DNA of 64,000 nucleotides from Succinivibrio dextrinosolvens. Lineage in GTDB: Bacteria; Pseudomonadota; Gammaproteobacteria; Enterobacterales; Succinivibrionaceae. Positions 62,940 through 64,000 of the stretch are shown piece after piece; within the stretch, counting starts at the first letter, position 1; every line of letters begins with the position of its first letter. Under the pieces are notes generated by a model. It was not told the origin of the DNA and ran no database searches. It saw only the letters and a program-made list of their open reading frames with translations. Where the stretch lies: positions 1,696,747 to 1,760,746 of the forward strand of contig NZ_CP047056.1 of NCBI RefSeq assembly GCF_011065405.1, read 5' to 3'. The translations under genes and the position numbers were made by a program.

Positions 62940-64000
62940 TTACTCTCCCTTTACAAAGATTTCCTTCTGATACAGTTCACTGGCAAGAGCTTTAAGCTTT
63001 GCTCTTGCTGGTTTTCCCGATTCTGTCTTGGGAAGATTATCTGTTCGTAGTATAACCTTCGGTGCCCAGTATTTAGGAACTCTATCTTTTATAAGAGTTA
63101 AGAGCTTATCATCAGAAGTTCGCAGGGATGAATCCTGAGAATTTCTTATAATCAGACATACGCATTCGCCGTACTTCTCGGAGACGACTGAGGATATATT
63201 AAATTCTCCGCCAACAATATCTCGTATAAGTTCCTCAAGCTTCTCAATCTGAATCTTAATTCCGCCACTGTTAATGATATTATCGGCTCGTCCCAGGATA
63301 TTAAATGAGTTATCAGAATTAAACTCAACCATATCATTGGTCTTAAGATCATGAACTCCGATAAATGGGGCATCGATAACCAGAGTTCCATCCTGCGCCT
63401 TACGAAGTCCTACTCCTTCAAAGGGAACATAACCATTGGCATTTCCCTCCTGGCTGTCCTCAGTATTCACCCGTTTTAAGGCAATATGCGAGATAGTTTC
63501 TGTCATTCCATAGGTTGACCAGATGCGGTTTGAAGACTGCATGAGCTGCGCTCTCAGAGTGCTGTTCACCGCACCGCCACCGATTATCAGCTCCTTGATG
63601 TCAAAAAGAATTCTTCTTTCTGCCTCTGTTTCCAGAGATGAAAACACCTGAGAAGGAGTCATTGCCGCGAAATAAGGAGCCTTCTTCAGACCTGAAAGAG
63701 GATGGGATGACGGATTAACCGCCACCAGCTCAAGTTCTCTGATCATAGCTCTTATAACCACCATCTTTGCCCCAATGAATTTAAGAGGCATACACAGAAG
63801 AGTAGAGGCCCCCTTTGGGATCTTAAGATGGGAACAGGTCATATAAGCACTGTTCAGCATATACTGCTTTTTTATTTTCAGCTCTTTGGGAGCTCCTGTG
63901 GAGCCGGAGCTGAAAACACTTATATACTCCGAATCAGAAACAAAATCATGATACAGCTGATCTATCTGCGACTTGAACTCCGATGACAAAATATCCTCTG
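62940..64000 (-). CDS. menE: MenE-like acyl-CoA synthetase (AMP-forming), start outside window
   Basis: The frame is open to the window edge, so the N-terminus is missing; a TTG at 63989 is unlikely to be the start. Adenylating-enzyme motifs: VFSSGSTGAPKELKIKK (P-loop), STYGMTETISHIALKR, FNILGRADNIINSGGIKIQI and LPKTESGKPARAKL with the catalytic Lys. The compact size and sequence resemble short O-succinylbenzoate-CoA ligases of menaquinone synthesis. Another acid substrate remains possible because no other men genes are visible. Confidence 0.75.
   Translation of the reverse strand, partial: EDILSSEFKSQIDQLYHDFVSDSEYISVFSSGSTGAPKELKIKKQYMLNSAYMTCSHLKIPKGASTLLCMPLKFIGAKMVVIRAMIRELELVAVNPSSHPLSGLKKAPYFAAMTPSQVFSSLETEAERRILFDIKELIIGGGAVNSTLRAQLMQSSNRIWSTYGMTETISHIALKRVNTEDSQEGNANGYVPFEGVGLRKAQDGTLVIDAPFIGVHDLKTNDMVEFNSDNSFNILGRADNIINSGGIKIQIEKLEELIRDIVGGEFNISSVVSEKYGECVCLIIRNSQDSSLRTSDDKLLTLIKDRVPKYWAPKVILRTDNLPKTESGKPARAKLKALASELYQKEIFVKGE

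Overview
The window reads as an AT-rich gammaproteobacterial chromosome, most likely a gut or rumen anaerobe of the Succinivibrionaceae type (an inference from gene content, not proven). Gammaproteobacterial gene orders support this: folA facing apaH, ispB divergent from rplU-rpmA-cgtA, hfq-hflX-hflK-hflC-purA, and nnr-tsaE-amiB-mutL-miaA. A pyrBI pair and a tRNA with encoded CCA also fit.

Layout. 0-5.4 kb: His-rich exported protein (partial), TetR regulator, pyrBI with a structured leader, an EAL phosphodiesterase and an O6-alkylguanine methyltransferase. 5.4-9.2 kb: an RNA m5U methyltransferase gene cut in two by an IS1634-family element that left a 40-bp direct repeat. 9.3-24 kb: housekeeping block (glycine-zipper lipoprotein, tRNA-Ile2, dnaG, a decayed aminopeptidase-like gene, apaH, folA, cgtA, rpmA, rplU, ispB, gltS, purA, hflC, hflK, hflX, hfq). 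24.3-28.5 kb: a sugar module (PfkB kinase, LacI regulator, MFS sugar porter) with three matching palindromes in the control region. 28.6-33.7 kb: a DUF2786 protein, a second IS1634-family element with a 133-bp direct repeat, and an exported carboxylesterase.

33.9-49 kb is the accessory region. It starts with an IS4-like element carrying rrn-boxA-like termini, a broken transposase and a small palindromic insertion. Next is a toxin/immunity-like cassette: a small protein, a structured RNA leader, a DUF4417 protein with an RNase-toxin-like C-terminus, a CPCC-type Cys-rich protein and two small overlapping ORFs. Then come an IS66-family element, a DUF4417-like remnant, a PAAR protein with a C-terminal effector-like domain, a membrane-anchored Cys-rich Sel1-like protein, a small membrane protein, and two tandem AAA-ATPase/PD-(D/E)XK paralogues sharing an identical 370-bp tail. 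49-59 kb returns to housekeeping genes (miaA, mutL, amiB, tsaE, nnr, polyphosphate glucokinase, recJ). A third AAA-ATPase/nuclease gene, a YjiH-like Gate-domain membrane protein and the end of a menE-like ligase close the window.

The main structural point is that nnr-tsaE-amiB-mutL-miaA and hfq-hflX-hflK-hflC-purA, normally one continuous series, lie here in the same order and strand but are separated by about 25 kb of sugar genes, insertion sequences and toxin-like genes. The best candidates for undescribed biology are the DUF4417/CPCC cassette with its switch-like leader (36.6-39.2 kb) and the PAAR locus beside it.
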